Shown: positions 1 through 9,140, counted from the first letter of the stretch. The stretch: DNA of 57,287 bases from Tannerella sp. (GCA_031272455.1 JAISTS010000033.1:1-57287), one strand, 5' to 3'. Notes: generated by a model not told the origin, from the letters alone. Numbers and translations are program-made.

Positions 1-34
1 TTGTAAACCAATAAATCAAAATCCGCGTCCCACA

Positions 35-67
35 AAACCTAACAGGTCTCCAAGACCTGTTAGGTTT
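35..67. repeat. Perfect 15-bp palindromic hairpin, terminator-like
   Basis: AAACCTAACAGGTCT is followed by a 3-base spacer and its exact reverse complement, giving a 15-bp stem. The stem ends in TTT on either strand but has no longer T-run. It lies 54 bases before the first gene and would fold in transcripts from either side. The look is that of a dispersed intergenic palindrome or a terminator for a gene left of the window; which one cannot be told here. Confidence 0.6.
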
Positions 68-121
68 AGAGCAAAATAAGAATTAAATAGAATAATATTA
101 TAAATTATAAATAGAAACAGA

Positions 122-1627
122 ATGAAGAAAAAGATTTTACAAAACTTACTCCTCGCCATAGCGATAGCCATGTCAGGTATCGGCGCGACGCAGACGGCGT
201 CGGCGCAAACAACTATTAACATGTCCACAGTCAGCGGCGCCGGCACAGGCTATACTTATGGCCCCGACCCCAACGCTTCCGGCATCAATGTGGTTACACT
301 TACCACGCCGGGAGGCAGCTATGAAATTAGCGGTACGACAACCACGAAGACCATCGCCGTGCAGTCGGGCATAACCGCCAACATCACGCTCAACAGCGTT
401 TCCATAAACGTAAGCGGTACTTCCAACGCATGTGCATTCAATATGTCAGACGCGACGGTCAGCCTGACCTTGGCCGGCACAAACACGCTGAAAAGCGGAT
501 GGCTCAGAGCCGGGATTTATGTACCGGACAACGGCGCAGACCTGACCATTGGCGGAAGCGGAATCCTGAATGCCACAGGCCACACTTCCAGTGCAGGCAT
601 CGGCGGCGGCTATCATGTCAGCTGTGGCGCGGTAACCATTAACGGCGGCACGGTTACTGCCACTGGCGGCACAGATGCTGCCGGCATCGGTGGCGGCTAT
701 AACGGTACGGCAGGTTCTCTCGAAATAAACGGCGGCAGCGTGAATCGCACTGGCGGCGATTCTTCTCTTGAATCTATCGCCCTGAACAGTGCGAGCGCGC
801 CCGTTTACCTTTCCACCCTGACGGTTGGCACTCCCGCCTTTGCGAATGACACGATAACGGCGGGCACAATCAGCGACGGAACGTTCGTGAATACGATATA
901 CCCGAACGTGCCCGATGCGTCGTCCGGCGAATATGGCATCCACGACGTCGTAACCGACGCCGCCGGCAAAGTATATTTCTGGCTGCCCGTGGAGACGCTA
1001 AGCGGAACAAATACGAGAAGCATTACGCTCACGGCTGACAACGGCTTAACTTACGGCAACGTCGGCGTTCCCGGACTTGCTGGCAATAACTCGGCAATAC
1101 TTAAACTTCCGGTTACTAATTCGGGCGGTTCGGCTACGGTTACATACACCGGAAGCGCCATTGACCTGTCGGCAATAAGCAGTCTTTTCACGCTCGACGC
1201 CAACGCCGGAACGCCGACTTACAGCATTGAAACCGGCGGCACCGGAACAGGCTCCCTGTCAGGCACGACGCTGACCGTAACGAACGTCGGAACATTCACC
1301 ATCGGCCTGACTACCGCGGAAACGACGTCGTATCAGGCTGGCGCCCTTGTTACGGCGACCCTGACTGTTGTCATCGCCCCCACGATAAGTGGCTCCGTTA
1401 CCTCGCTGCCTCCGGCCTCCATAGCCGACGGCCCGTACAGCATCAATGTCGCTGCCGCGCTCGGCATCACCGGCGCTCCCGCGCCAACTGTTACCGTTAC
1501 CGGCTTGCCCGACGGACTGACACTCTCCGGCGGCGTCATCACATCAGCGGCACACCCACGACGCCCGGCTCGTATCAGGTTACCGTTACGGTATCCAATG
1601 CCGGCGGGACTGTTACCGCAACCGTAA
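122..1627 (+). CDS. Secreted repeat/Ig-like surface protein, N-terminal part (frameshifted)
   Basis: This frame encodes about 501 residues. A signal peptide (KKK, then a hydrophobic stretch, ASA before Q29) is followed by a Gly/Thr/Ser-rich solenoid-like region (about residues 55-210) with repeated turns such as 'AGIGGGY' and 'INGGTV', resembling the right-handed beta-helix of Cthe_2159-like carbohydrate-binding proteins. From about 330 on there are Ig-like or cadherin-like beta modules. Near base 1541 the coding sense passes to another frame, and the last ~30 residues here (Pro/Arg-rich) are an out-of-frame tail. With one base restored, the gene would run 122-2508 and encode about 795 residues. 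It is probably a T9SS-exported surface or matrix protein; the ligand is unknown. The solenoid assignment is by appearance only. Confidence 0.7.
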   Translation: MKKKILQNLLLAIAIAMSGIGATQTASAQTTINMSTVSGAGTGYTYGPDPNASGINVVTLTTPGGSYEISGTTTTKTIAVQSGITANITLNSVSINVSGTSNACAFNMSDATVSLTLAGTNTLKSGWLRAGIYVPDNGADLTIGGSGILNATGHTSSAGIGGGYHVSCGAVTINGGTVTATGGTDAAGIGGGYNGTAGSLEINGGSVNRTGGDSSLESIALNSASAPVYLSTLTVGTPAFANDTITAGTISDGTFVNTIYPNVPDASSGEYGIHDVVTDAAGKVYFWLPVETLSGTNTRSITLTADNGLTYGNVGVPGLAGNNSAILKLPVTNSGGSATVTYTGSAIDLSAISSLFTLDANAGTPTYSIETGGTGTGSLSGTTLTVTNVGTFTIGLTTAETTSYQAGALVTATLTVVIAPTISGSVTSLPPASIADGPYSINVAAALGITGAPAPTVTVTGLPDGLTLSGGVITSAAHPRRPARIRLPLRYPMPAGLLPQP

Positions 1628-2508
1628 CCCTCCTTGTCGGCGCGGCCGATTATCATGCCGTCGCAACGCCTTCTGCGGTTGATTTCGACTACCGGTATCG
1701 CGGCTACGACGACGCCCCGTCCGCTGCCTTCACCCTTCTGAACGACGGCATTTATGCTTTCACTCTTGGCGATTTCACCACCACCGGCAATTTGCGCTGG
1801 GCTGACGGCACGGCGTTCACAATAGGCGGCGCCCCCGCCGGCGGCACAACCCTCGCGCCCTTCGACCCTGCGACACCCCTTTCGGTATCTGTCAAAGACT
1901 ATCTCGCGCCCGGCAAGTACCCGGACACGCTCTTTCTCTACTACGGCGGCAACGACTCGCTACCCGTCCTGACAGCAAGCTTCACGGTTTACGACTACGC
2001 GCCGCCCGTCATCAACCGTCAGGTGGAACTCATCGTCGAAGACGGCTTCCAGACCGACCCGCGCCCCGGAGTACACTGGATTAAAAGCACCTCCGACTTC
2101 TACATCACGATAACGCCCCCGTCTGACATGCCCGATTTGGTGCCGGTGGTAACCGATTCACGCAACATTCAGGACGCCGTATCGCTTACCCGTAACCCAA
2201 CAACCGGCATCTGGCTCGCCCGCGTCTATCGCGTGCAGTCAAACATCCAGGTCCGGATAAAAGCGTACAACCCGACCGGCAACGATGCTGTAACATCCGA
2301 TAATTCTCTGCGCGTGTGGGCTTCCGCCGGCAAATTGCACATCGTTTGTAGAGACGCGGCATGCCACGTCTCTACCGTCCGGATTTATACCACAACCGGC
2401 ATCCTGTACAAGACCGTAAACGTATCGGCAGGTGAGACGGCGGTCGATCTGCCCGCAGGGGTTTATGTTGTCAGGGTTGGCGATAAGGTGATTAAGGTAT
2501 TTATCTGA
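1543..2508 (+). pseudogene. C-terminal part of the frameshifted secreted protein, with T9SS-type tail
   Basis: The frame open from 1543 continues the upstream protein. It begins ISGTPTTPGSY, the signature end of a putative-Ig (He_PIG-like) module, directly after the upstream frame's GLPDGLTLSGGVIT. One missing base at about 1541-1543 (ATCAC-ATCAGC, expected ATCACnATCAGC) explains the switch. The fragment has no start codon of its own near the junction; the first internal ATG is at 1792. The last ~75 residues form a T9SS type-A-like sorting domain (IYTTTGILYKT ... LPAGVYVVRVGDKVIKVFI). If the frameshift is real, the product would lose its export and anchoring signal. If it is a sequencing error, this is one intact gene. 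The 3' end overlaps the convergent hicB by 8 bases. Confidence 0.75.
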
Positions 2509-2896
2509 AATGTACCCGGTTAAGTTCACCTGCAAACTGGCGAATAGCGCTGTCTATTTTGCGTACAGTCTTTTCCGTGGGTTTACTGCGACCTGATGCG
2601 TAATGAAAAAGTTGTTTTTGATTGACACCGGTAAGACGTTCAAGCGCCGATTTTGAGAATATGTGCGAATAATATTCCAGAAACGACGGCATATCAAATC
2701 GGTATTCGTATTCGATTTCGCCCGTCAATATTTCGGGGACATTCTCGTTATATTTGACAAAAAGCTTTAATCCATCCGTCAGGTCTTTTTTTGCGTCATC
2801 AACTGTATCGCCCTGACCGTAAATGCCGGGGATATCGTCAATCCATGCGCCATAATTTTCAGCGCCCTTGGCTATAGTTACTCTTAATGTTGCCAT
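2501..2896 (-). CDS. hicB: HicB-family antitoxin
   Basis: The product is 131 residues. The N-terminal half (about 1-55) has the HicB RNase H-like fold pattern, with the 'GAWIDDIPGIYGQGDTVDDA' stretch typical of the family. Residues about 80-115 look like a helix-turn-helix DNA-binding domain, expected for autoregulation of the operon. HicB normally neutralises the mRNA interferase HicA. The gene sits 21 bases downstream of the hicA remnant on the same strand, the usual hicA-hicB order. The antitoxin frame is intact while the toxin is interrupted by a stop codon, so this HicB probably has no active local partner; it could still repress the locus or act on a HicA elsewhere. Confidence 0.88.
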   Translation of the reverse strand: MATLRVTIAKGAENYGAWIDDIPGIYGQGDTVDDAKKDLTDGLKLFVKYNENVPEILTGEIEYEYRFDMPSFLEYYSHIFSKSALERLTGVNQKQLFHYASGRSKPTEKTVRKIDSAIRQFAGELNRVHFR

Positions 2897-2917
2897 ATAT
2901 TTGTTGTTAATAAGTTG

Positions 2918-3106
2918 TTAAATTCCCATATCGTGTGCGATTTTACGGTGAAGCGGTTCCGGTATCTCTTTGGCTCCATGATAAGGAACCGGATAACGTC
3001 GCCCCGTTTCGTCTTCTTATATGTAGTGGCTTCCTTCTGCCCCTGCATATCGCCAGCGTTTCTGCTTGCTTTGCAAAATGCGCCTGTGAAATTCGCTTGA
3101 TTTCAT
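2918..3106 (-). pseudogene. hicA: hicA toxin with in-frame stop at codon 30
   Basis: Read from the ATG at 3106, the frame gives MKSSEFHRRI ... AEGSHYI, then TAA at 3017-3019, then without any frame change EDETGRRYPVPYHGAKEIPE ... HDMGI and a natural stop at 2918. The whole matches a HicA mRNA interferase of about 62 residues, including the catalytic-histidine context GSHY and the conserved PVPYHG block. Codon 30 is where HicA proteins usually have Tyr, so TAT or TAC changed to TAA is the simplest explanation. The Bacteroidetes promoter upstream (3130-3162) is well preserved. A 29-residue truncated peptide without the second half of the dsRBD-like fold should be inactive. Confidence 0.82.
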
Positions 3107-3129
3107 ATCGTATTTCCGAATTATCGCCG

Positions 3130-3162
3130 CAAAGGTAACGAAATAGTTATGATTCGCCAAAA
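3130..3162 (-). promoter_or_regulatory. Promoter of the hicAB locus
   Basis: On the minus strand there is TTTTG (3158-3162), 20 bases, then TACCTTTG (3130-3137), a very good match to the Bacteroidetes -33/-7 consensus. Transcription would start near 3124, leaving a leader of about 18 bases before the hicA ATG at 3106. Confidence 0.7.
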
Positions 3163-3249
3163 TTATCGCGTTATTTTTTTTATGCGTACCTAAATAAATT
3201 GTCAATTCTGATATCCTGCTTTGTCTTTCGCGGCTTTCGGATTATCCAC

Positions 3250-6200
3250 TTACCGGATGACAACCTTATAACTTCGTCCATCGAGCAGGACGATATAAAC
3301 GCCGGGCGTCAGCGTAACGACGGTCTCGCCCTCTCCGACTTTTTGGCGTTTGTAGAGTTGTCCGGCGGTGTTGAAGATATGCGCTTCGGATGAGTGGGTC
3401 GTCTCGATATGCAGCTCACGTCCAATGGTATATACACGCTCAGACTTTATATCGTCGTTTGCGGACGTGCGTATGATATTGCTTATGTCAATCGTTATCG
3501 GTTCGGTAATCGACAGGATAATGATGGATATACTCCCGTCCGAATTAACCTGCCTTACCAGCCCTTCTTTATCGCGCAGAGGGATGTTGGTAGCCACACG
3601 CATGCTTGACAGGCTGTAACCTGCGCTGGGATGAACGGTGAATATAAAGTCGTGCGAACTCAATACGTAATACACTCCTGCGGCGGGCGAGGTTTCTACG
3701 CCTTCGACTTTGGGGATTGTTACTGCACGTGTGAGGATAACGTTTATTTCCTCCGTCCCCGCTTCATACGCGCCGATGTCGATGATGTCGTTGCCTATGC
3801 GCTCGTGGAAAGCGAGGTCGAAAGGCAGCGCTTCGAGGCTGCGCGGTCCGATGTCTTGCAAAGTGTGAGGCAGCAGGATATTCCACAGTGTGAGCCAGTT
3901 GTAAACGTAAGCTGTCCGTCCTCGGTCGATGGCTGCCGACGACATACGCAGGTTGTAATCGCCCTGCTGCATAGCGCCTTCCGTATCGAAGCCTTTCTTC
4001 ACAAAGACGGGATTGGCATCGTAGTTGTGAGTGCCGTCAATGCCGAATGTTGTGTTCCACTTCTCGCTGCCGCCCGACTGTTCGATGATGCTGTACGAGA
4101 AGTGCGGCGACGACGAAGCGTTGGCGATGTTGGGATAGGCTGTGGCGCGGTTGTCCCAGATTATAGTGTTGCGGATAACGGGATTGGATGCGCTGTTGGC
4201 TATGCCGCCGCCCGACGAGGATGCGAGGTTACCGCTGACGGTCAGGTTTGTCAGTTGCGGATTGGCGTTGAGGTTATACATCGCTGCGCCCTCACGAGCC
4301 GTGTTTCCGCTTATCTCCACATTATATATAACAGGCGAGCTGCTGTCGTTTAATATCCCGCCGCCGCGGTTTTGCGCCGCATTGCCGCGTATGATACTGT
4401 TGGCAATGACGGTCGATGAGTTGATGTTGCATATTCCCGCCCCGTCGGTTGCCTTACCGCCTTCGATGATGAAGCCGTCCCAGCGTCCGCCGTCGATATT
4501 CGTATTGGCGATAACCGTCAGCCCTGAGCCGCGCAGCACAGTCGGATACGCCGCAAAGTCGCGTTCGTACAGATAGTCTTCCCATCCGCCGAAGCCGCCA
4601 TAAACCGCTATGCTGTCGAAGAGCATCCGGTATGATGTGCCCGCAGGCGGACTGTAAACGCCCTCAGCCACCCAGACGAAATCGCCCGGCAGGGCATGCG
4701 CCAGCGCATCTTCGACACGCAGATAGGCGTCTGTCCACGAGCTGCCGTTCTGTGCGCCCGATGTGGCATCCTTATCGACGAACAAGCCCCGCACCGCCGC
4801 GACAATGGCTATCGTTGCATCAGCCGTCCGCGTGCAGGTCATTCCGTTGACCGTTACCGTTATGCTGACCTCCGCATTAAAGCCGCCTGCCGAGGGATAG
4901 ACGACCGTAACGGTGTCGCCCGTAGCCGTACTTGGGACGCCGCCCGCCAGTGTCCATGTATAAACAGCGCCGGCAGCGGGTTTATTGACCACCGTGAATG
5001 TCTGCGGATAGCCGGGCTTGGGCGGGGTAGTGGATATGTTGACTACCGCCGGAACGTGCTCGAAGCCATATATCACGACGATGGAATCGACCGTTGTCAG
5101 CGTGCCGTAGTTCGTCTCAAGCACATATTTGCCCGAAGTAGCGGCTGTCAGGTCGGGCGTGGTATGTATCGAGCCGTCGGGTAGTGTCCACTTGTAGTTC
5201 AGCCCGTCGTGCCCGCTGTGTATCGTTATCGGCGGCGTCGGATCGCACTGGAAGAGCGTGTCGTCGGCGTATATATCTTCAAAATCGAAGTTCCAGTGTG
5301 CCGTGTAAGAAAGTGCGCCGGTTGTGCCTGTCGGTATGGTTACGGTCAGCTGTTTGGTCGAGCCGTTGGAGCCTGTCCAGCCGGTAAATGTCTTGCCCGC
5401 GCGGGTCGGGTTGTTCAGCGTAAAGGTCTGCGTCGTATTGTAGGACGAAGGATTCACCGCCGTCCCGCCGTTGAGCGTGTATGTTATCGGATAATAGATT
5501 GTATCCCAGTGCACCGTGCAGGTGATATTGCCATAAACGCCCGACGGGATGGTGTTGCCGTCGGCTATTGTTACCGATGCCGAATCGCTGACAAACGACC
5601 AGTGATTGAACGTAAAGCCGGTGCGCGAAGGCGGGTTGAGTGTTATTGCCGGGTCGCCCATATTATATCCTGTCGGATTGGGCGTCGGGTTGGGTGTGCC
5701 GCCGTTGTAATGATAGTAAATCGCGTAAGCGTTTGTGCTCCATTGCGGCGTGGCGGTCAGGTTGCCGTAAGTGCCTGTCGGTATCTGCACCACGCTGATC
5801 ATTGGCGTAATCGAGGCGCTGTCGCTGGTGATATTCCATCCAGTAAAGGTATAGCCATTGCGCGTCGGCGGATTGAGCGTGATGGTCGGCGTGTCCACCG
5901 AATAAGTCGCGGGATTAGCCGGAGAAGGCGCTGTTGTCCAGTTGTTTATATAGGTGATAGTGTAAATATTCTTTGTCCATACAGCCGTAGCGGTCAGGTT
6001 GCCGTAGGTGCCCAGTACGACGTTGTCGTTAGTCGGCGCCACGCCTGCCGAGTCGCTTGTGATATACCAGTGCTGGAAAGTATAGCCTTTCTTCACCGGA
6101 TGACGCATAACGAACGATGTGTCGGCGCGATAAGTTGTCGGGTTGGGCGGCGTCGGGTTGGGTGCGTTTAGGGCGTCAACGTAGGTGATGGAGTAGTTGT

Positions 6201-8982
6201 TGATCGACCACTGGGGCGTGGCGGTCAGGTTGCCGTAAGTGCCTGTCGGAATGTGCACCACGTTGAGCATCGGCGCGACGGATAGCGAATCGCTGGTAAT
6301 ATTCCATCCCGTAAAGGTATAGCCGTTGCGCGTCGGCGGGTTGAGCGTGATGGTTGGCGTCGTGATGGTATAGCTTGTCGGGTTTGATGGCGAAGGAGCC
6401 GTCGTCCATGTCGGCGTGTAGGTTATGCTGTAAGTATTTGGAGTCCACACGGCATAAAGCGTAACCGTTGCTCCATTTGTTGAAGCGAGGTTCATAACGC
6501 TTTGTCCATCAGCATAAACAACTGTTGTGCCGACGGAGTTGGTATCCCATCCTGCAAAGCTATATCCTGTTCGTACAAACGAATTGCTCGTCAGATTTTG
6601 CGCTACATTATAAGTAAAAAGCTGGTTGCTCATCGAGCCGCCCGTATTGCCGTTGCCATAGAATACAACCGTATGTGTAGTTGGCGTACGCTTTACGGTG
6701 AGGGTTACGGTTTCGGGATATGTGCTGCTGTGAGCTGTGTAATAGTCGTCTGCGAGAATGGCGTATGAAGGCGCTGTTGTCGCTGCATGTATATCGCCAT
6801 TATTATAGGCAACCTCGTTATATGCCGTAATCTTCCATTCGCTTCCCGTGGTCAGTGTGTAACCTGTACGGGCGGCGGGGACAGGCAGGGTGATCAGGCT
6901 GGAAGAATTAGCAACCGGGACAGTAACGATGGGAGTTCCGTCGTCATAATCCAGATAAACGTGATACTTGTATTTATCCCAGAACGCTGTAATGGTTATC
7001 GAACTAACAGCATCATTGGCGGCTAAATCGCCAAAACTGACATTTCCGCTGATAGGATTGGAATTGATCCCGTTAGCCGTTACCTGCCAGTGCGAGAAGT
7101 AGTAGTCTGTCGCGTCAATATACAGCCAGCGCGGCGGAATGGTCAGCACATCATTCCATTTAACATTCGCAACAGACGGGATCGTGTAGGTTTTAGTTCC
7201 CGTTGTGAGGGAGAAATCGCTTACTGCGTCCGACCACCAGTAGCCCTGATATGTGCCGCCGTCGGTTACCGTGCCAGTATTAAAATATACCGTGTATGTT
7301 TTCGGTGTCCACACAGCTGTAAGCGTAAGCCCTGATGTCAGCGTCCATGGCGTAAAGCTCTGTCCGTCAGTGTATTCAACTGTGCTGTTTGCGCCGTCGC
7401 TGCTCCATCCCGTGAAAGTGTATCCCTGTCTTACAAACGTGTTCGATGTTAACTGCAAATTGCTGCCATAGATTGCAGTTTGATTGCTCATATAACCGCT
7501 TCCGCCGTTGCCGTTGTAGCTTATTGTATAGGTATGCGCCTGCCAAACGGCATATACGCTGATGTCTGTATTCCATGAATATATCGTTGACGAGCTGAAA
7601 TCGACCGTGTTGCCTGCGCCCGATGTTGTGCTCCATCCCATGAACGTGTATCCGGTGCGTGTCGGAGCGCCGTCGCCTGTGGTGGTGGGAATATCCCCAA
7701 CCGCCAAATTGTATGTAACGAATTTCGATGCAACTGTACCTGCCGTCCCGCCGTTAGGGTCGAATGTGAGTATAAACTGTCTTGCCCTCCACTGGGCTGT
7801 ATATGTCTGGTCTCCGGTAACCGTAGCTTGAATGGATGGCAACCAGCCGTAGAACTCGAAGCTCGGATTAATGCTTGTCGGCGGGTAGCTGCCGGAAAAT
7901 GCCGGAGTAGGATCGCCATAGTACAGATTGTTCGTGGTTTCCGACGATTCGTTCCATCCGCCATAATCGCCCGGATTATATTTCACTGTATATACGGAAG
8001 TAACCAGAGTGATGATTACTTTGCCGTTTGTTGTGCTTCGTGTGCCGTTTGGTGTGGTATATGGCACCGAGGGAATGTTCTGTGCTGCGACATAGTCTGC
8101 TCCGCCCGCACCGCCGCCGCCTGCCTCAAAGCCTCCGGCGCCGATGTCCTTAGTCATTCCGTGGTTGCCACCGCCGCCGGAATTGCCGCCACCGCCGACA
8201 GTCCCGTCATAACCGCCGCCGCCGCCGCCACCGCCGCCGCCGCCATTACTGCCCATCCAATATGTTGTGCCATCCTGTACTCCGTTAGCGCCATTACCGC
8301 CGGTGTTTCCAATCGACGAATCTGTTCTCTGTCCCGCACCCGTAGTTCCTTGCGCCTGATTACTGCTGGTGGCATCGTTATTATTTGCTCCGCCGTTAGC
8401 GCCGATTTGATTTGAAGCGGCGCCTCCCGCGCCACCTCCACCGCCGCCGCCGCCGCCCGCTGCAAGCTTTATATTGGATAATGCCGTTCCGCCAATTAAA
8501 ACTCCGGAAGCGCTTCCACCACCGCCACCGCCCCCTGCTCTGTCATACATGCCGGCATATGCACCGCCGCTACCGCCGTTACCGCCGCTGCCAAAATATG
8601 CGCCTGAACCGGCTGTGCCGCCATTTCGACTACTACCGACGTTGCTTCCCGCTGCACCGACCTGAATATATACAACCGTTCCTGCTGCAATATAATAGAT
8701 ACCGGATATTTTGGTGGTTATGCCGCCTGTTCCTCCGGCAATGTTGCCACCGCTGCTGCCTCCATTGCCGCCGTTGCCGCCCCAGGCTTCGACATAGTAA
8801 TAGCCTGACTGGGTAGTCGTAAATGAATATATACCGGGATTATCGTTAGAGAAAACTGTCGTTTGCGCATAAGCCGCGACCGTACAAAAAACCGTTGCCG
8901 CAACCGCTCTCAGTAGCCGCAGAACCCGCATTACGCCTTGCTGTACGTATGTCGAGGAAGTAGTTGTCGTAGCATTAAACAT
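3250..8982 (-). CDS. Giant secreted multidomain protein: Gly-rich head, List-Bact repeats, beta-helix, T9SS tail
   Basis: The product is 1910 residues. A second Met (residue 18, base 8931) begins a better signal peptide (MRVLRLLRAVAATVF ... AYA before Q40) and may be the true start. Order: a Gly-rich collagen-like or adhesin-like region (about 50-325) coded by GCC/CCG tracts; about a dozen Listeria-Bacteroides (InlB B-type) repeats (about 335-1235) with the recurring pattern GYTFTGW; a PKD/Ig-like stretch (about 1236-1395); a polymorphic outer-membrane-type beta-helix (about 1398-1650; GGGILNDSSSPVI, SGGGIANSASNPVI); and a T9SS sorting-like domain in the last ~65 residues (FNTAGQLYK ... GVYIVLLDGRSYKVVIR). 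It is predicted to be exported and surface-attached, probably an adhesin. No catalytic motif is visible. The frame is intact over 5.7 kb. Confidence 0.9.
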   Translation of the reverse strand: MFNATTTTSSTYVQQGVMRVLRLLRAVAATVFCTVAAYAQTTVFSNDNPGIYSFTTTQSGYYYVEAWGGNGGNGGSSGGNIAGGTGGITTKISGIYYIAAGTVVYIQVGAAGSNVGSSRNGGTAGSGAYFGSGGNGGSGGAYAGMYDRAGGGGGGGSASGVLIGGTALSNIKLAAGGGGGGGGGAGGAASNQIGANGGANNNDATSSNQAQGTTGAGQRTDSSIGNTGGNGANGVQDGTTYWMGSNGGGGGGGGGGGYDGTVGGGGNSGGGGNHGMTKDIGAGGFEAGGGGAGGADYVAAQNIPSVPYTTPNGTRSTTNGKVIITLVTSVYTVKYNPGDYGGWNESSETTNNLYYGDPTPAFSGSYPPTSINPSFEFYGWLPSIQATVTGDQTYTAQWRARQFILTFDPNGGTAGTVASKFVTYNLAVGDIPTTTGDGAPTRTGYTFMGWSTTSGAGNTVDFSSSTIYSWNTDISVYAVWQAHTYTISYNGNGGSGYMSNQTAIYGSNLQLTSNTFVRQGYTFTGWSSDGANSTVEYTDGQSFTPWTLTSGLTLTAVWTPKTYTVYFNTGTVTDGGTYQGYWWSDAVSDFSLTTGTKTYTIPSVANVKWNDVLTIPPRWLYIDATDYYFSHWQVTANGINSNPISGNVSFGDLAANDAVSSITITAFWDKYKYHVYLDYDDGTPIVTVPVANSSSLITLPVPAARTGYTLTTGSEWKITAYNEVAYNNGDIHAATTAPSYAILADDYYTAHSSTYPETVTLTVKRTPTTHTVVFYGNGNTGGSMSNQLFTYNVAQNLTSNSFVRTGYSFAGWDTNSVGTTVVYADGQSVMNLASTNGATVTLYAVWTPNTYSITYTPTWTTAPSPSNPTSYTITTPTITLNPPTRNGYTFTGWNITSDSLSVAPMLNVVHIPTGTYGNLTATPQWSINNYSITYVDALNAPNPTPPNPTTYRADTSFVMRHPVKKGYTFQHWYITSDSAGVAPTNDNVVLGTYGNLTATAVWTKNIYTITYINNWTTAPSPANPATYSVDTPTITLNPPTRNGYTFTGWNITSDSASITPMISVVQIPTGTYGNLTATPQWSTNAYAIYYHYNGGTPNPTPNPTGYNMGDPAITLNPPSRTGFTFNHWSFVSDSASVTIADGNTIPSGVYGNITCTVHWDTIYYPITYTLNGGTAVNPSSYNTTQTFTLNNPTRAGKTFTGWTGSNGSTKQLTVTIPTGTTGALSYTAHWNFDFEDIYADDTLFQCDPTPPITIHSGHDGLNYKWTLPDGSIHTTPDLTAATSGKYVLETNYGTLTTVDSIVVIYGFEHVPAVVNISTTPPKPGYPQTFTVVNKPAAGAVYTWTLAGGVPSTATGDTVTVVYPSAGGFNAEVSITVTVNGMTCTRTADATIAIVAAVRGLFVDKDATSGAQNGSSWTDAYLRVEDALAHALPGDFVWVAEGVYSPPAGTSYRMLFDSIAVYGGFGGWEDYLYERDFAAYPTVLRGSGLTVIANTNIDGGRWDGFIIEGGKATDGAGICNINSSTVIANSIIRGNAAQNRGGGILNDSSSPVIYNVEISGNTAREGAAMYNLNANPQLTNLTVSGNLASSSGGGIANSASNPVIRNTIIWDNRATAYPNIANASSSPHFSYSIIEQSGGSEKWNTTFGIDGTHNYDANPVFVKKGFDTEGAMQQGDYNLRMSSAAIDRGRTAYVYNWLTLWNILLPHTLQDIGPRSLEALPFDLAFHERIGNDIIDIGAYEAGTEEINVILTRAVTIPKVEGVETSPAAGVYYVLSSHDFIFTVHPSAGYSLSSMRVATNIPLRDKEGLVRQVNSDGSISIIILSITEPITIDISNIIRTSANDDIKSERVYTIGRELHIETTHSSEAHIFNTAGQLYKRQKVGEGETVVTLTPGVYIVLLDGRSYKVVIR
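5500..6440 (-). repeat. Four in-gene repeat units of about 230-240 bp (List-Bact type)
   Basis: Units begin near 6439, 6201, 5971 and 5732 on the minus strand, each about 77-80 codons. The first and third are nearly the same at protein level (both contain DTPTITL- or TTPTITL-NPPTRNGYTFTGWN, then TPTGTYGNLTATPQW-like text) and share long identical stretches of DNA. Such close repeats can recombine to change repeat number. Confidence 0.75.
8213..8244. repeat. GCC trinucleotide tract coding poly-glycine
   Basis: This is an almost pure (GCC)n tract with one interrupting ACC. It encodes a glycine run in the head of the giant protein. A second, shorter tract lies at 8440-8458. Both are multiples of three, so slippage would alter length without breaking the frame. 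Confidence 0.7.
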
Positions 8983-9038
8983 CTGTTTTACAGCGCGTTA
9001 GGTTAAAATGACCAAAAAAATGATCCTCTAAATCGCTG

Positions 9039-9072
9039 CAAATGTACGCATTATTACGTTATGTTGTACAAA
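9039..9072 (-). promoter_or_regulatory. Promoter of the giant secreted protein gene
   Basis: Minus strand: TTTG (9069-9072), 22 bases, TACATTTG (9039-9046). The predicted start of transcription near 9033 leaves about 50 bases before the first ATG (8982). The spacer is slightly longer than the usual 19-21. Confidence 0.5.
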
Positions 9073-9140
9073 TTTTATTAAAAAAATCACAAATTTGAAC
9101 AATTCTTGAAAAAAAATGCGCATTTTACCGAATTAAGCCG

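Noticed and set aside
5209-6171. 320-codon open frame on the plus strand inside the giant secreted protein gene
   Set aside because: It is antisense to the repeat region; composition is Arg/Cys/Ala-rich without motifs and has no promoter or context. The sense frame is clearly coding.
5500-6440. Regular repeats that might suggest a CRISPR array
   Set aside because: Units are about 235 bp, coding and diverged at protein level; no 25-37 bp direct repeats with unique spacers and no cas genes.
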